From Micromonospora arborensis (GTDB taxonomy: Bacteria > Actinomycetota > Actinomycetes > Mycobacteriales > Micromonosporaceae): DNA of 64,000 bases. Position 1 is the stretch's first letter, and the number at the start of each line of letters is the position of its first letter. The translations under genes were made by a program, and so were the position numbers. The notes beneath the pieces were generated by a model. It saw nothing but the letters and a program-made list of their open reading frames with translations. It did no database searches and had not been told where the DNA came from. Of this stretch, positions 52,064-62,141 are shown in pieces. The stretch lies in contig NZ_PYBV01000005.1 in NCBI RefSeq assembly GCF_003205615.1, positions 53,337 through 117,336 of the forward strand, written 5' to 3'.

Positions 52064-52893
52064 ACGACGTCGTCCGCGTCGACGGACTGCGCAAGGCGTT
52101 CGACGCCACCCGTCGCAGCCCGGGCATCGTCGCCGTCGAGAACCTGAGCTTCCGTCTCGGGAAGGCGGACGCCATCGGGGTGGTCGGCGAGTCCGGATCG
52201 GGCAAGAGCACGTTGGCCCGCATGTTGGTCGGCCTGACCCGCCCGGACGCGGGCACGATCGAGTTCGACGGGCGGGTCCGGGAGTGGCGCGAACGGGGCC
52301 GGGTCGCGCGGCTACGGCGGGCCAAGGAAGTCCAGATGGTCTTCCAGGACCCGTACGGCTCACTGGACCGGCGGCTGACCGTCGAGGTCGCACTGCGCGA
52401 CGTCCTGCGCCGACACCAGGTGGACAGCTCCGCGGCCGACGCGCGGATCGCCGAGCTGATGGACTCGGTCGGGCTGGAGTCGCGGCTGCTCGCGTCCCGC
52501 CCGCACCAGCTCAGCGGTGGCCAACGGCAGCGGGTCGCGATCGCGAAGGCGCTCGCTGTCGAGCCGGCGGTGCTCGTCCTCGACGAGGTGACATCGGCCT
52601 TGGACGTGTCGGTGCAGGCACAGATCCTGGCCCTGCTCACGGACATCCGCGCCCGTACCGGGGTCAGCCTGATCTTCGTCTCGCACGACCTCGCCGTGGT
52701 CGGCAAGGTGACCGACTCCATCCTGGTGATGTACCGGGGACAAGCTGTCGAACAGGGACCGACGTCCGACGTGCTCCGCCGGCCACAGCATCCGTACACC
52801 GAGATGCTGCTGTCCTCCGCGCCCGGGCCCGGCTGGCGTCCCGAGCGGGTGGCCGAACTGCGCGCCGCGTTCGCAGTAGCTCACGATCAATGA
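52060..52893 (+). CDS. ABC importer ATPase (DppF type)
   Basis: A 277-residue ATPase: Walker A GESGSGKSTLARMLV, Q-loop QMVFQDPYGSLDRRLTVEVA, signature LSGGQRQRVAIAKAL, Walker B VLVLDEVTSALD, switch His in FVSHD, and C-terminal HPYTEMLLSSAPGPGWRPE. Completes the five-component importer. ATGA overlap with the upstream gene. Confidence 0.95.
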   Translation: MNDVVRVDGLRKAFDATRRSPGIVAVENLSFRLGKADAIGVVGESGSGKSTLARMLVGLTRPDAGTIEFDGRVREWRERGRVARLRRAKEVQMVFQDPYGSLDRRLTVEVALRDVLRRHQVDSSAADARIAELMDSVGLESRLLASRPHQLSGGQRQRVAIAKALAVEPAVLVLDEVTSALDVSVQAQILALLTDIRARTGVSLIFVSHDLAVVGKVTDSILVMYRGQAVEQGPTSDVLRRPQHPYTEMLLSSAPGPGWRPERVAELRAAFAVAHDQ

Positions 52894-52904
52894 GAAAGGC
52901 TGAC

Positions 52905-53708
52905 ATGACCAGCGTGCTCTACACCCACGGCTCCACGCCGGTCGTCGCGTCCCAGGTGGACCAACGGCTGCACTACTGCCTCCACGTCCCGCTCGACCTG
53001 CCCAGTGACAGGTTGGCCCCGCTCGTGGTGATCCAGCACGGCACCGGCCGCACGGCGCAGAAGTACCGGACCGCGATGCGCGACTTCGCTGACCAGCACG
53101 GCGCCGTGATCCTGGCGCCGATCTTCCCGGCTGGCCTGATCGACCCGGACGACGTGCACAACTTCAAGTTCATCTCCTACCGGGGCATTCGCTTCGACCA
53201 CATGCTGTTGACGATCATCGACGAGGTCGCGGCCCGCTACCCGGTGGATGCCCACCGCTTCTACCTGCACGGATTCTCCGGCGGAGGCCAGTTCACCCAC
53301 CGATTCCTCTTCCTGCACCCGGACCGACTCGCCGCGGCGTCGATCGGCGCGCCCGGTCGGATCACCCAGCTCGACGACTCACTGCCGTGGTGGCTGGGCA
53401 CCAAGGAGTTCGAGCAGCGCTTCGGCAAACCCATCGACCTGGCCGCGATACGACGCGTGCCCGTGCACATGGTGGTCGGCAGCGAGGACGACGACACGTT
53501 CGAGATCAACAACCCGGGCGACTCGAACTGGATGGACGGGTGTGAGAAGACCGGCCTGACGCGGATCGAGCGTCTGCAGACCCTGCGACGCAACTTCGAG
53601 GCCAACGGCATCTCGGTGAAGTTCGACCTCGTCGAGGGCGTGGGCCACCGGGGCATGGGTGTCCTGCCCACGGTGCGCCAGTTCTTCGGCGACCTGATCG
53701 CGAGGTAG
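52905..53708 (+). CDS. Alpha/beta-hydrolase (esterase/depolymerase-like)
   Basis: A 267-residue protein; GAGAAAGG lies just before ATG 52905. Features: LVVIQHGTGRTAQKYRTAMR (oxyanion region), nucleophile YLHGFSGGGQFTHRFLFLHP (Ser near 125), acidic residue candidate in HMVVGSEDDDTF, and His in EGVGHRGMGVLP. No signal peptide, so it acts in the cytosol. Similar to PHB-depolymerase/feruloyl-esterase-like folds. Likely removes an ester or lactone part from the imported compound, working with the C45 amidohydrolase. Confidence 0.88.
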   Translation: MTSVLYTHGSTPVVASQVDQRLHYCLHVPLDLPSDRLAPLVVIQHGTGRTAQKYRTAMRDFADQHGAVILAPIFPAGLIDPDDVHNFKFISYRGIRFDHMLLTIIDEVAARYPVDAHRFYLHGFSGGGQFTHRFLFLHPDRLAAASIGAPGRITQLDDSLPWWLGTKEFEQRFGKPIDLAAIRRVPVHMVVGSEDDDTFEINNPGDSNWMDGCEKTGLTRIERLQTLRRNFEANGISVKFDLVEGVGHRGMGVLPTVRQFFGDLIAR

Positions 53709-53716
53709 CGGCTCCG

Positions 53717-54775
<1,059 letters not shown>

Positions 54776-54776
54776 C

Positions 54777-55307
54777 TCAGACCCGCGCTGACACGACCCG
54801 TGCCAGCGCGGGTATCAACCGCCGGTAGCTGGCCGAGGTGAGATGCAGGCCGTCGGCTTCCAGCCCACCCGTGTCGATGTGCGCGCCCGTCTCCAGGCTG
54901 GCCTCGGGCCCGACCGCCGCCCGTAGCACGTTCCGGTACGCGTCCAGCTCGTCATTGGTCCGCATGCCGAGGCCGGGCCGGTCCACCTCACGGATCGACG
55001 GCGGCAGGAACGCCACCGGTCGGGCGCTGCCAAGTGCCGCCAGGATCGTCGCGATGTTCGAGGTGAAACGGTCCAGCGGTACGTGCTTCCACGGTGCACA
55101 GTCGTTCGCGCCGAACGACAGCACCACGACCGACCAGTCCAGCCGACCGAGGTGGGCGGCCCGGGCGGCCCCGTCGGAGCTGTCCCAGCCGCTGGCGGCG
55201 CAGTTGAACACGGTCGTGTCCAGCCCGAGTTCGTGCTCCAACCGCTGGATGTGCGGCTTGGTGAAGCGCGCCAACATGCTGTCGCCGAACAACATCACCC
55301 GGGTCAT
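54777..55307 (-). CDS. SGNH/GDSL-type hydrolase
   Basis: A 176-residue cytosolic esterase-like protein: block I VMLFGDSMLARF (Ser near residue 10), block III LSFGANDCAPW (Asn), block V ADGLHLTSASY (Asp/His). Overlaps the GntR gene stop by four bases (ATGA), so it is cotranscribed with that regulator. Its 3' end lies against the dehydrogenase 3' end. Likely removes an acyl or ester group in the same pathway. Confidence 0.88.
   Translation of the reverse strand: MTRVMLFGDSMLARFTKPHIQRLEHELGLDTTVFNCAASGWDSSDGAARAAHLGRLDWSVVVLSFGANDCAPWKHVPLDRFTSNIATILAALGSARPVAFLPPSIREVDRPGLGMRTNDELDAYRNVLRAAVGPEASLETGAHIDTGGLEADGLHLTSASYRRLIPALARVVSARV
54781..54813. terminator. Bidirectional hairpin between dehydrogenase and SGNH gene
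   Basis: ACCCGCGCTG (54781-54790) pairs with CAGCGCGGGT (54804-54813). It lies within the last codons of the SGNH gene and just after the dehydrogenase stop. Confidence 0.6.
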
Positions 55308-55969
55308 GCGTGGCCGCTGAGGCTGGACAACGCCTTGGCGCCGAGGCTGCCACGGATGTGCGTGCGCAGCACCGTCGCGGCGCGGTCGCCGTCACCCGCG
55401 ATGACAGCCTCCAGCATGGCGCGATGCTCGGCCGCCGTCTCGTCGCGTTCGGGCTGGTCGCGTCTGTCCCGGAGACCGACGAGGCGGTAGCGGTCGGCCT
55501 TGTCCCACAGCCCGTCGAGGGTGGCGATGAGCACCTCGTTGTGCGCGGCGGTGTAGATGGCGCGGTGGAACTCGCGGTGTGCCGTCAGATCGCCCGCGTC
55601 GGGACGGTCCGGCAGTGGTCTGAGCCGGTCGTACGCGGCACGCATCGCGGCGATGTCCGATGTGGCTCGGCGCTCCGCGGCGAGTGCGGCGGCCAGGGGA
55701 TCGAGCGCCCGGCGCATCTCCAGCAGGTCCCGGGCCTCCTCGGCGGACAGGCCGGTCACCCGTGCGTCGCGGTGGGCGTCGAGCTCGACGAGGCCTTCCG
55801 ACTTGAGCCGGCGCAGCGCCTCCCGCAGGGGAGTGGTGCTGATGCCCAGCTCGCGCGCCAGGGCGGCCTGGTTGAGCACCGTGTCGGGGCCGTACACGTT
55901 GGTGAGGATCTTGTCGCGCACCAGGGCGTACGCAAAGTCGCTCTTGGTTGTGTAGATGTCGACCACCAC
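55304..55969 (-). CDS. GntR-family regulator, FadR/FCD subgroup
   Basis: GTG 55969 is preferred (GGAAGGAG seven bases upstream) to ATG 55993, which abuts the operator. The 221-residue protein has a winged HTH (FAYALVRDKILTNVYGPDTV, LNQAALARELGISTTPLREA, LRRLKSEGLVE) and an FCD ligand domain with metal-binding His/Asp residues (HREFHRAIYTAAHNEVLIAT, EHRAMLEAVIAGDGDRAA). FCD regulators often bind carboxylates such as citrate, lactate or acyl compounds. Divergent from the aconitase gene, with a mirrored pair of repeats in between. Confidence 0.92.
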   Translation of the reverse strand: MVVDIYTTKSDFAYALVRDKILTNVYGPDTVLNQAALARELGISTTPLREALRRLKSEGLVELDAHRDARVTGLSAEEARDLLEMRRALDPLAAALAAERRATSDIAAMRAAYDRLRPLPDRPDAGDLTAHREFHRAIYTAAHNEVLIATLDGLWDKADRYRLVGLRDRRDQPERDETAAEHRAMLEAVIAGDGDRAATVLRTHIRGSLGAKALSSLSGHA

Positions 55970-55993
55970 GCTGGTGCTCCTTCCGCTCGGCAT

Positions 55994-56068
55994 AGCTTAT
56001 AACCTGTTGCCTCAATCTCACCTGGCTCAGCTCGGGCCCGAGATCAAATAGGCTCCAGGTTATAAGCT
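55994..56068. promoter_or_regulatory. Mirrored divergent promoter-operator of gntR and aconitase
   Basis: AGCTTATAACCTG (55994-56006) and CAGGTTATAAGCT (56056-56068) are perfect 13-base inverted copies, 49 bases apart. Each contains TATAAG reading toward its own gene at a distance suited to a -10 box, so a GntR dimer on each copy could silence both genes. Confidence 0.78.
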
Positions 56069-56088
56069 TCGGGGTGGAGGGGGCAGGG

Positions 56089-58632
56089 ATGTCGGAACTG
56101 GTTGTCGGGCCACGCCGCTACCGGATCGCGGGGATCGCCGACCTGGTGACGTCTCGGATGCCCTACACGATCCGCATCCTGCTGGAGAACCTGCTGCGCC
56201 ACCGCGATCGCATCCCCCGCAGCCACCTCGAAGCGGTGCTGGAGTGGGGGTCGGAGCGGTCCTTCGCCACAGCGGTCGACCTGCGTCCGGCCCGGGTGTT
56301 CCTGCACGACACCAACGGAGTGCCCCTGTTGGCGGACATCGCGGCGATGCGGGACGTCGCCGAACGCGCGGATGCGATCAACCCACGGATACCCGCCGCG
56401 CTCGTGGTCGACCACTCGGTGATCGCGGAGGTGTTCGGCACCTCGGCGGCCTTCGAGCGCAACGTCGACGTGGAGTACGAGCGCAACGCCGAGCGCTACC
56501 GCTTCCTACGCTGGGCACAGGCATCGATGCGCAACCTCGATGTCGTGCCGCCCGGGAAGGGAATCATGCACCAGGTCAACCTGGAGCGCCTGGCCCAGGT
56601 GGTGATGACCGACGGCGACTGGGCGTACCCCGACTTCTGTCTCGGCACCGACTCGCACACGACCATGGTGAACGGGCTCGGCGTGCTGGGGTGGGGCATC
56701 GGTGGCATCGACGCCGAGGCGGCGATGCTGGGCGAGGCCGTCACCATGCTGCTGCCGCCGGTGGTGGGCGTACGCCTGACCGGCGCGCTGCCGGTCGGCG
56801 CGACCGCGACCGACCTCGTCCTCACGATCACCGAGCTGCTGCGCGCGCACGGCGTCGTCGGCACGTTCGTCGAGTTCCACGGCGAGGGAGTGCGTCGACT
56901 GGCGTTGCCGGACCGCGCGACCATCGCGAACATGAGCCCCGAGTTCGGGTCGACGTGCGCCTACTTCCCGATCGACGAGGAGACCATCCGGTACCTGCGG
57001 TTCACCGGTCGGCCCGCCGAGCAGGTCGCGCTCGTCGAGGCGTACGCGAAGGCGCAGAAGCTGTGGCACCAGCCGGACTCCGTCGCCGACTACACCGAGG
57101 TCGTCGAACTCGACCTGGGCAGCGTGCTGCCGTCGCTGGCCGGGCCGCGCCGGCCACAGGACAGGATCACCCTGTCCGCAGCGGCGTCGGCGCTCGACGC
57201 CGAGTTGGCATCCGAGGGTCGCGTCGGCGACGAGCACGGAGTGGTGGGCATCGCGGCCATCACGTCCTGTACGAACACCTCCAACCCGAGGCTGATGGTC
57301 ACCGCGGCCCTGCTGGCGCGCAACGCCGTCGAACGCGGGTTGACGAGCAAGCCGTGGGTCAAGACGACCCTGTCACCCGGTTCGCGGGTGGTGACCGACT
57401 ACCTCGACGCCGCCGGGCTGTCTCCCTTCCTGCAGGAGCTGGGTTTCCACCTGACCGGGTACGGCTGCATGACGTGCATCGGCGCGTCCGGCCCGCTCGT
57501 CGACGAACTTCAGGAAGCCGTACGGGACAAGGGCGTCACCGCGGTGTCCGTGCTGTCCGGCAACCGGAACTTCGCCGGGCGGATCAACCCTGACACCCGC
57601 CTGAACTACCTCGCCTCCCCGCCGCTGGTGGTCGCGTATGCGCTCGCCGGCACCATGCGCACCGACCTGACCCGCGAGCCGGTCGGTCACAGCCCGGACG
57701 GGACGCCGGTCTTCCTCAGCGACCTCTGGCCCACGGCGGACGAGGTCACCGAGGTCATCGACTCGGTGCTCACGCCGGAGATGTTCACCCAGGCATACCG
57801 AGCCGTCTACACCGGCGACGCCCGGTGGGAGAACCTCGGTCAGGCCGACGGCGGCCGGTTCGCGTGGGATCCGGCAAGCACCTACCTCCGGCGTCCGCCC
57901 TTCGCGGATGGACCTGTCACGCACCCCGTCCCGGACATCGAAGGCGCGCGGGTCCTGGTGATGCTCGGTGACTCGACCACCACCGACCACATCTCGCCGG
58001 CGGGAGCAATCCCGGTGGACTCGCCGGCGGGCCGCTACCTCACCGACCGTGGGGTGGGGCGGTTCGCCTTCAATACGTACGCCTCCCGGCGCGGTAACCA
58101 CGAGGTGATGGTCCGGGGCGCGTTCGCGAACGTCCAGCTCCGCAACCAGCTCGTGCCGGGCGTCGAGGGTGGCTACACGCTGAGTCTCGCCGAGGACGGT
58201 CAGGTACGCACCGTCTACGACGCCGCCATGGCGTATCGCGACGCGGGCGTGCCCCTGGTCGTGCTCGGTGGCGCGCAGTACGGCACCGGGTCCTCCCGCG
58301 ACTGGGCCGCGAAGGGTCCCGCGCTGTTGGGTGTGCGCGCCGTCCTGGCCGAGTCGTTCGAACGCATCCACCGCGCGAACCTGATCGGGCTGGGCGTGCT
58401 GCCCCTGCAGTACCGCCCGGGCGAGAATGCCCGGACGCTCGGACTGACCGGGCGCGAGATGATCACCATCCGTGGTCTGGCGTCGATGGAAGTCGCGTCG
58501 ACCATCACGGTGCAGGCGGACGAGCGTGAGTTCCACGTCGTCGTCCGGCTGGACACCACCCGGGAACAGCAGATCTACCGCAGCGGGGGCATCCTGAAGC
58601 TGGTCTCGCAGCGTTTGGCCGCCACGATCTGA
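56089..58632 (+). CDS. acnA: Aconitate hydratase, AcnA type
   Basis: An 847-residue single-chain aconitase; GGAGG lies upstream of ATG 56089. [4Fe-4S] ligands C394 (ITSCTNTSNP), C460 and C463 (GYGCMTCIGASG). Other landmarks: PYTIRILLENLLRH, DSHTTMVNGLGVLGWG, SGNRNFAGRI, NYLASPPLVVAYALAGTM and the substrate motif GTGSSRDWAAKGPALLG, which matches true citrate/isocitrate aconitases rather than isopropylmalate isomerases. Somewhat shorter than housekeeping AcnA (about 890-940). Its place in a catabolic cluster with a GntR regulator and an isocitrate-type dehydrogenase suggests a second, inducible copy. Confidence 0.93.
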   Translation: MSELVVGPRRYRIAGIADLVTSRMPYTIRILLENLLRHRDRIPRSHLEAVLEWGSERSFATAVDLRPARVFLHDTNGVPLLADIAAMRDVAERADAINPRIPAALVVDHSVIAEVFGTSAAFERNVDVEYERNAERYRFLRWAQASMRNLDVVPPGKGIMHQVNLERLAQVVMTDGDWAYPDFCLGTDSHTTMVNGLGVLGWGIGGIDAEAAMLGEAVTMLLPPVVGVRLTGALPVGATATDLVLTITELLRAHGVVGTFVEFHGEGVRRLALPDRATIANMSPEFGSTCAYFPIDEETIRYLRFTGRPAEQVALVEAYAKAQKLWHQPDSVADYTEVVELDLGSVLPSLAGPRRPQDRITLSAAASALDAELASEGRVGDEHGVVGIAAITSCTNTSNPRLMVTAALLARNAVERGLTSKPWVKTTLSPGSRVVTDYLDAAGLSPFLQELGFHLTGYGCMTCIGASGPLVDELQEAVRDKGVTAVSVLSGNRNFAGRINPDTRLNYLASPPLVVAYALAGTMRTDLTREPVGHSPDGTPVFLSDLWPTADEVTEVIDSVLTPEMFTQAYRAVYTGDARWENLGQADGGRFAWDPASTYLRRPPFADGPVTHPVPDIEGARVLVMLGDSTTTDHISPAGAIPVDSPAGRYLTDRGVGRFAFNTYASRRGNHEVMVRGAFANVQLRNQLVPGVEGGYTLSLAEDGQVRTVYDAAMAYRDAGVPLVVLGGAQYGTGSSRDWAAKGPALLGVRAVLAESFERIHRANLIGLGVLPLQYRPGENARTLGLTGREMITIRGLASMEVASTITVQADEREFHVVVRLDTTREQQIYRSGGILKLVSQRLAATI

Positions 58633-59014
58633 GCCGCAGCTGCGGCCCCCGGACTCCTCCGCGGACCAAGCTGAACGAGTGCCTTCGATGCCTTGACACT
58701 CCAGATGCGATCGCTAACACTTGTCCGCAACACGAATTTAACGAACCGAACACATAGCAGTAGACCCGTGGTTTGCTCGTGCGGCATGGTGCCTGCCGCA
58801 CGGCCGCAAGGTGTGCACGACGCAATGATGTTAACGCTAACAGCGTGATCATCATCGGGCACTCGGCAGCGACGCCGCGCACGCCGCCCAACACCGGATC
58901 GCCGCGCCGCCGGCAACGGCACCGACCGGATGGAGTTCCACGCCGACGGCACCTCCGCCTGTCGTACTGAGCCTCTGACCGACTCGTCAGCGCCTCCGCG
59001 AAGGAGAAGGACCC
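58633..59014. other. Promoter-rich gap between aconitase and GH43
   Basis: About 380 bases with lower GC, containing a perfect short palindrome GCCGCAGCTGCGGC just after the aconitase stop, a half-site CGCTAACA near 58712 and the LacI-type box at 58829. No coding frame is convincing. Confidence 0.5.
58829..58842. promoter_or_regulatory. LacI-type operator upstream of GH43
   Basis: TGTTAACGCTAACA, an imperfect palindrome with a central CG as in LacI-family carbohydrate regulators. A partial copy, GATCGCTAACA, lies about 120 bases upstream. Probably controls the GH43-GH5 genes. Confidence 0.6.
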
Positions 59015-60454
59015 ATGTCGAGAGTCTTCGCCCGGCTCTGCGCGGTGTCGGTCGCGGCGTGCCTGCTGTTCACGACCTGGTCGGCGGCAACGCCGAAGGA
59101 GGCGGCGGCGCTCGACCCGACCGTCGGCTACCTGATGGCGCACTTCACCGGCGAGTCGTCCACCGACCAACAGATCTGCCTGGCCCACAGCACCGACGGC
59201 CTCCGCTGGACGGACCTCAACAACGGCGGGCTGGTCCTGCGCTCCACAGTCGGCACCCGCGGCGTCCGCGACCCCGCCCTGGTCCGCTCACCGAACGGTG
59301 ACCGGTACTGGATCATCGCTACGGACCTGTGCATCGGCTGCGGCCAGGACTGGTCGACCGCGATCAACAACGGCAGCCGCAACCTCGTCGTGTGGGAGTC
59401 CACCGACCTGGTCAACTGGTCCGCGCCGTGGTTGCTGAACGTCGCCGGCGCGATTCCGGACGGACGCAACGCCTGGGCGCCGGAGGCGATCTGGAACCCG
59501 GAGACCGGCGACTACGTCCTCTACTGGGCGACGAACGTCCCACTCAACGGGGCGACCAAGCACCGCATCTACTCCGCGCGCACGACGAACTTCCGCAGCA
59601 TCACCACGCCGCAGGTCTACATCAACCGACCCGGCGGCCAGGAGATCATCGACACCCAGATCGTCGAGGTGCCCGCCGGCGTCGGCGCCTACCGGTACGT
59701 CCGGGCCTCCCGGGACGGCCAGATCGCCATCGAAGGCAGCAACTCCATCCTCGGCACCTGGACGAGCCTCGGGAACCTGTCCGGCATCGGGCTGACCGGT
59801 GCCCAGGTCGAGGGCCCGATGTGGATGAAGTACAACAACCGCAACGAGTGGGTGCTCTACCTCGACCAGTATTCCTCCGGGCGCGGCTACCTGCCCGTCC
59901 TGACCACGAACCCGTCGAGCCCGAGCAGCTTCCGGCTGCCTGCGTCCGGCTCGTACGCCATGGGTGGCACCAAGAAGCGGCACGGAACGATCCTCAACCT
60001 GACCGCCGCCGAACAGGACCGGGTGCTCGCCCGCTGGCCCGTCACCGCGGTCAACCGGCTCCAGTCGTACAACTTCCAGGACCGGTACGTGCGGCACTAC
60101 GACTACGACGTCCGCATCGACCCGAACGTCAGCCCGGCCCAGGACAGCCAGTGGCGACTGGTGCCCGGCCTGGCCGGCTCCGGCACAGTCTCCATCCAGT
60201 CGGTCAACTACCCGGGCTACTACCTGCGCCACTACGGGTTCGACTTCCGACTGGAAGCCAACGACGGCAGCGCCACCTTCGCCGCCGACGCCACCTTCCG
60301 GCGGGTCGCCGGCCTGGCCAACCCGTCATGGACGTCGTTCCAGTCCTACAGCCACCCGGACCGCTACCTCCGGCACTACAGCTACCTGCTCCGGCTCGAC
60401 CCGGTCACCGATGCGCAAGGCCGTGCGGACGCCACCTTCCGCGTGACCAGCTAA
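59015..60454 (+). CDS. Secreted GH43-like arabinofuranosidase/xylosidase with AbfB (CBM42) domain
   Basis: A 479-residue exported enzyme; GAAGGAG precedes the ATG. Signal peptide to about residue 32 (ACLLFTTWSAATPKEAAA). The five-bladed propeller (about 35-335) shows VGYLMAHFTGESST, RGVRDPALVRSPNGDRYWII, NAWAPEAIWNPETGDYVLYW and AQVEGPMWMKYNNRNEWVLY, giving Asp and Glu candidates for catalysis. Residues about 345-479 hold three AbfB beta-trefoil repeats (LQSYNFQDRYVRHYDYDVRI, IQSVNYPGYYLRHYGFDFRL, FQSYSHPDRYLRHYSYLLRL) that bind arabinose side chains. Acts on arabinoxylan or arabinan outside the cell. Confidence 0.9.
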   Translation: MSRVFARLCAVSVAACLLFTTWSAATPKEAAALDPTVGYLMAHFTGESSTDQQICLAHSTDGLRWTDLNNGGLVLRSTVGTRGVRDPALVRSPNGDRYWIIATDLCIGCGQDWSTAINNGSRNLVVWESTDLVNWSAPWLLNVAGAIPDGRNAWAPEAIWNPETGDYVLYWATNVPLNGATKHRIYSARTTNFRSITTPQVYINRPGGQEIIDTQIVEVPAGVGAYRYVRASRDGQIAIEGSNSILGTWTSLGNLSGIGLTGAQVEGPMWMKYNNRNEWVLYLDQYSSGRGYLPVLTTNPSSPSSFRLPASGSYAMGGTKKRHGTILNLTAAEQDRVLARWPVTAVNRLQSYNFQDRYVRHYDYDVRIDPNVSPAQDSQWRLVPGLAGSGTVSIQSVNYPGYYLRHYGFDFRLEANDGSATFAADATFRRVAGLANPSWTSFQSYSHPDRYLRHYSYLLRLDPVTDAQGRADATFRVTS

Positions 60455-60506
60455 CCCCCTCAAGATGTCGGGCCCGGAGAGGCACGAACTAGTGATTGGA
60501 CAACGC

Positions 60507-62000
60507 ATGAAACGGATCAGCCGGTCGATGCGCCGGACGTTGATCGCCCTGGTGGCCGCCATGACGGCGATGGTCGGCGGCGTGGTCGTCGTCGCGTCGT
60601 CGCCCGCCACCGCCGCCACGAGCCAGTTCCGAGGCATGAACTGGGCCATGTTGGGTGACAACTTCAAGACCACTCCGCTCGTCGTGCAGGGCCTGAGCAT
60701 GTCCGACAGCAACGCGACCGTGCGGGCCAAGGCCAATGCGCTCTACGACGACATGGCGTCCACCATGGGGGTCAACACCGTCCGGCTGCCCATCAACACC
60801 CACACGGTGGGTACCGCCTGGTGGGAGGCCTACCGAGGCGCCATCGACGCCGCCACCGCCCGCGGCTTCAAGGTCATCCTCGCCTACTGGGAGGACGGCG
60901 CCGCCTCCGGCGGCAGAATCACGAATCTCGCCGCGTGGAACACGATGTGGTCCACGGTGACCAACACGTACGGCTCGAACACCAACGTCTACTTCGAGCC
61001 GATGAACGAGCCGCACGGTTACAGCTCGACGGAGTGGCGCAACGTCGCCGCGAACTGGCTCAGCTACCACACCTCGGCGGTGCCCGGCCGGGTGCTGATC
61101 GGTGGCACCGGCTTCAGCCAGGACCTGCGCGACATCTGCAACGACAGCCGCTTCAACTCGACGCTGCTGTCCTTCCACTACTACACCTTCTTTTACGGCG
61201 CGATGACCTACGACGCCTTCCGCAGCCACATCCAGACCCTCCTCGGCAACTGCGCCTCCCGCGCGGTCGCGACCGAGTTCGGCGCGCCCATGAACGACGG
61301 TCGCAACTACGCCGACGCCGGCAGCACCGACAACTTCGTGCGCTACATCCGGGCCATGGCCCAGGCCATGCGGGACAACCAGATGGGCGGCACCTACTGG
61401 CCCGCCCTCGGCGGCAAGACCGGCACCATCGGCTACGACTGGTACTCGATGTTCGCCCTCACCGGCAGCGGCACCGACCTCAACCTGACCGTCCGCAACA
61501 CCTCCGGCGCGGACCGGATCCGGTACGCGTGGGGCGACACCAACGGCGGCGGCGGCCCGACGACGCCCCCGCCGTCGACGGGGACGTTCTACCGGATCAA
61601 CGTGCGGCACAGTGGCAAGGCCATGGACGTCCAGTCACCGAACACCGACAACGGCGCGCGTGTCGGGCAGTACACGTACGGCGGCAACGCCTGGCAGCAG
61701 TGGCAGTTCCAGGACGCCGGCAGCGGCTACTGGCGCATCGTCAGCCGAAACAGCGGCAAGTGCCTCGATGTGGTGAGCGCGTCGACCGCCGACGGTGCCG
61801 AACTCGTCCAGTACACCTGCGGCACCGGGACCAACCAGCAGTTCCAGATGGTCGCCAACGGCAGCTACTTCCAGCTCCGGGCGCGGCACAGCGGAAAATG
61901 CGTGGACGTACCCGCCGCTTCGACCGCCGACGGCGTGGTCCTCAAGCAGTATGCGTGCAACACCGGCACCAACCAGCAGTGGTCCCGCACGGCCGTCTGA
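60507..62000 (+). CDS. Secreted GH5-family glycoside hydrolase with CBM13 (ricin-type) domain
   Basis: A 497-residue exported enzyme from ATG 60507, 52 bases after the GH43 stop. Signal peptide to about residue 36 (LVAAMTAMVGGVVVVASSPA). The TIM-barrel (about 40-345) has RGMNWAMLGDN, the acid/base Glu168 in FEPMNEPHG and nucleophile Glu257 in VATEFGAPM. A Gly/Pro linker leads to a beta-trefoil (about 370-497) with three repeats ending HSGKAMDV, NSGKCLDV and HSGKCVDV. Likely an endoglucanase, mannanase or arabinan-active enzyme; the AbfB-bearing neighbour favours a hemicellulose. Probably cotranscribed with GH43. Confidence 0.9.
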   Translation: MKRISRSMRRTLIALVAAMTAMVGGVVVVASSPATAATSQFRGMNWAMLGDNFKTTPLVVQGLSMSDSNATVRAKANALYDDMASTMGVNTVRLPINTHTVGTAWWEAYRGAIDAATARGFKVILAYWEDGAASGGRITNLAAWNTMWSTVTNTYGSNTNVYFEPMNEPHGYSSTEWRNVAANWLSYHTSAVPGRVLIGGTGFSQDLRDICNDSRFNSTLLSFHYYTFFYGAMTYDAFRSHIQTLLGNCASRAVATEFGAPMNDGRNYADAGSTDNFVRYIRAMAQAMRDNQMGGTYWPALGGKTGTIGYDWYSMFALTGSGTDLNLTVRNTSGADRIRYAWGDTNGGGGPTTPPPSTGTFYRINVRHSGKAMDVQSPNTDNGARVGQYTYGGNAWQQWQFQDAGSGYWRIVSRNSGKCLDVVSASTADGAELVQYTCGTGTNQQFQMVANGSYFQLRARHSGKCVDVPAASTADGVVLKQYACNTGTNQQWSRTAV

Positions 62001-62009
62001 CGATCGTCT

Positions 62010-62039
62010 CCGGTCACCGAGCTGGTGCTCGGTGACCGG
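62010..62039 (+). terminator. Hairpin terminator after GH5
   Basis: CCGGTCACCGAG pairs perfectly with CTCGGTGACCGG (12 bp) around CTGGTG, nine bases after the stop. Confidence 0.8.
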
Positions 62040-62141
62040 GGGTGTGGGCCGTGCTGGACGCCGGACGACGTCTTCCACGACCGGCACCCCCTTGTGCGGC
62101 CAGCTGGCTGCCTGATGTCTCGGCAGCCGACTGGCCGCATG

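Noticed and set aside
56244..57593. 449-codon frame inside the aconitase gene
   Set aside because: Out-of-frame shadow; composition is Arg/Gly/Ala only, while the aconitase frame has all Fe-S ligands.
58632..58645. Perfect palindrome GCCGCAGCTGCGGC after the aconitase stop
   Set aside because: No loop and no T-run, so weak as a terminator; short GC palindromes are common here.
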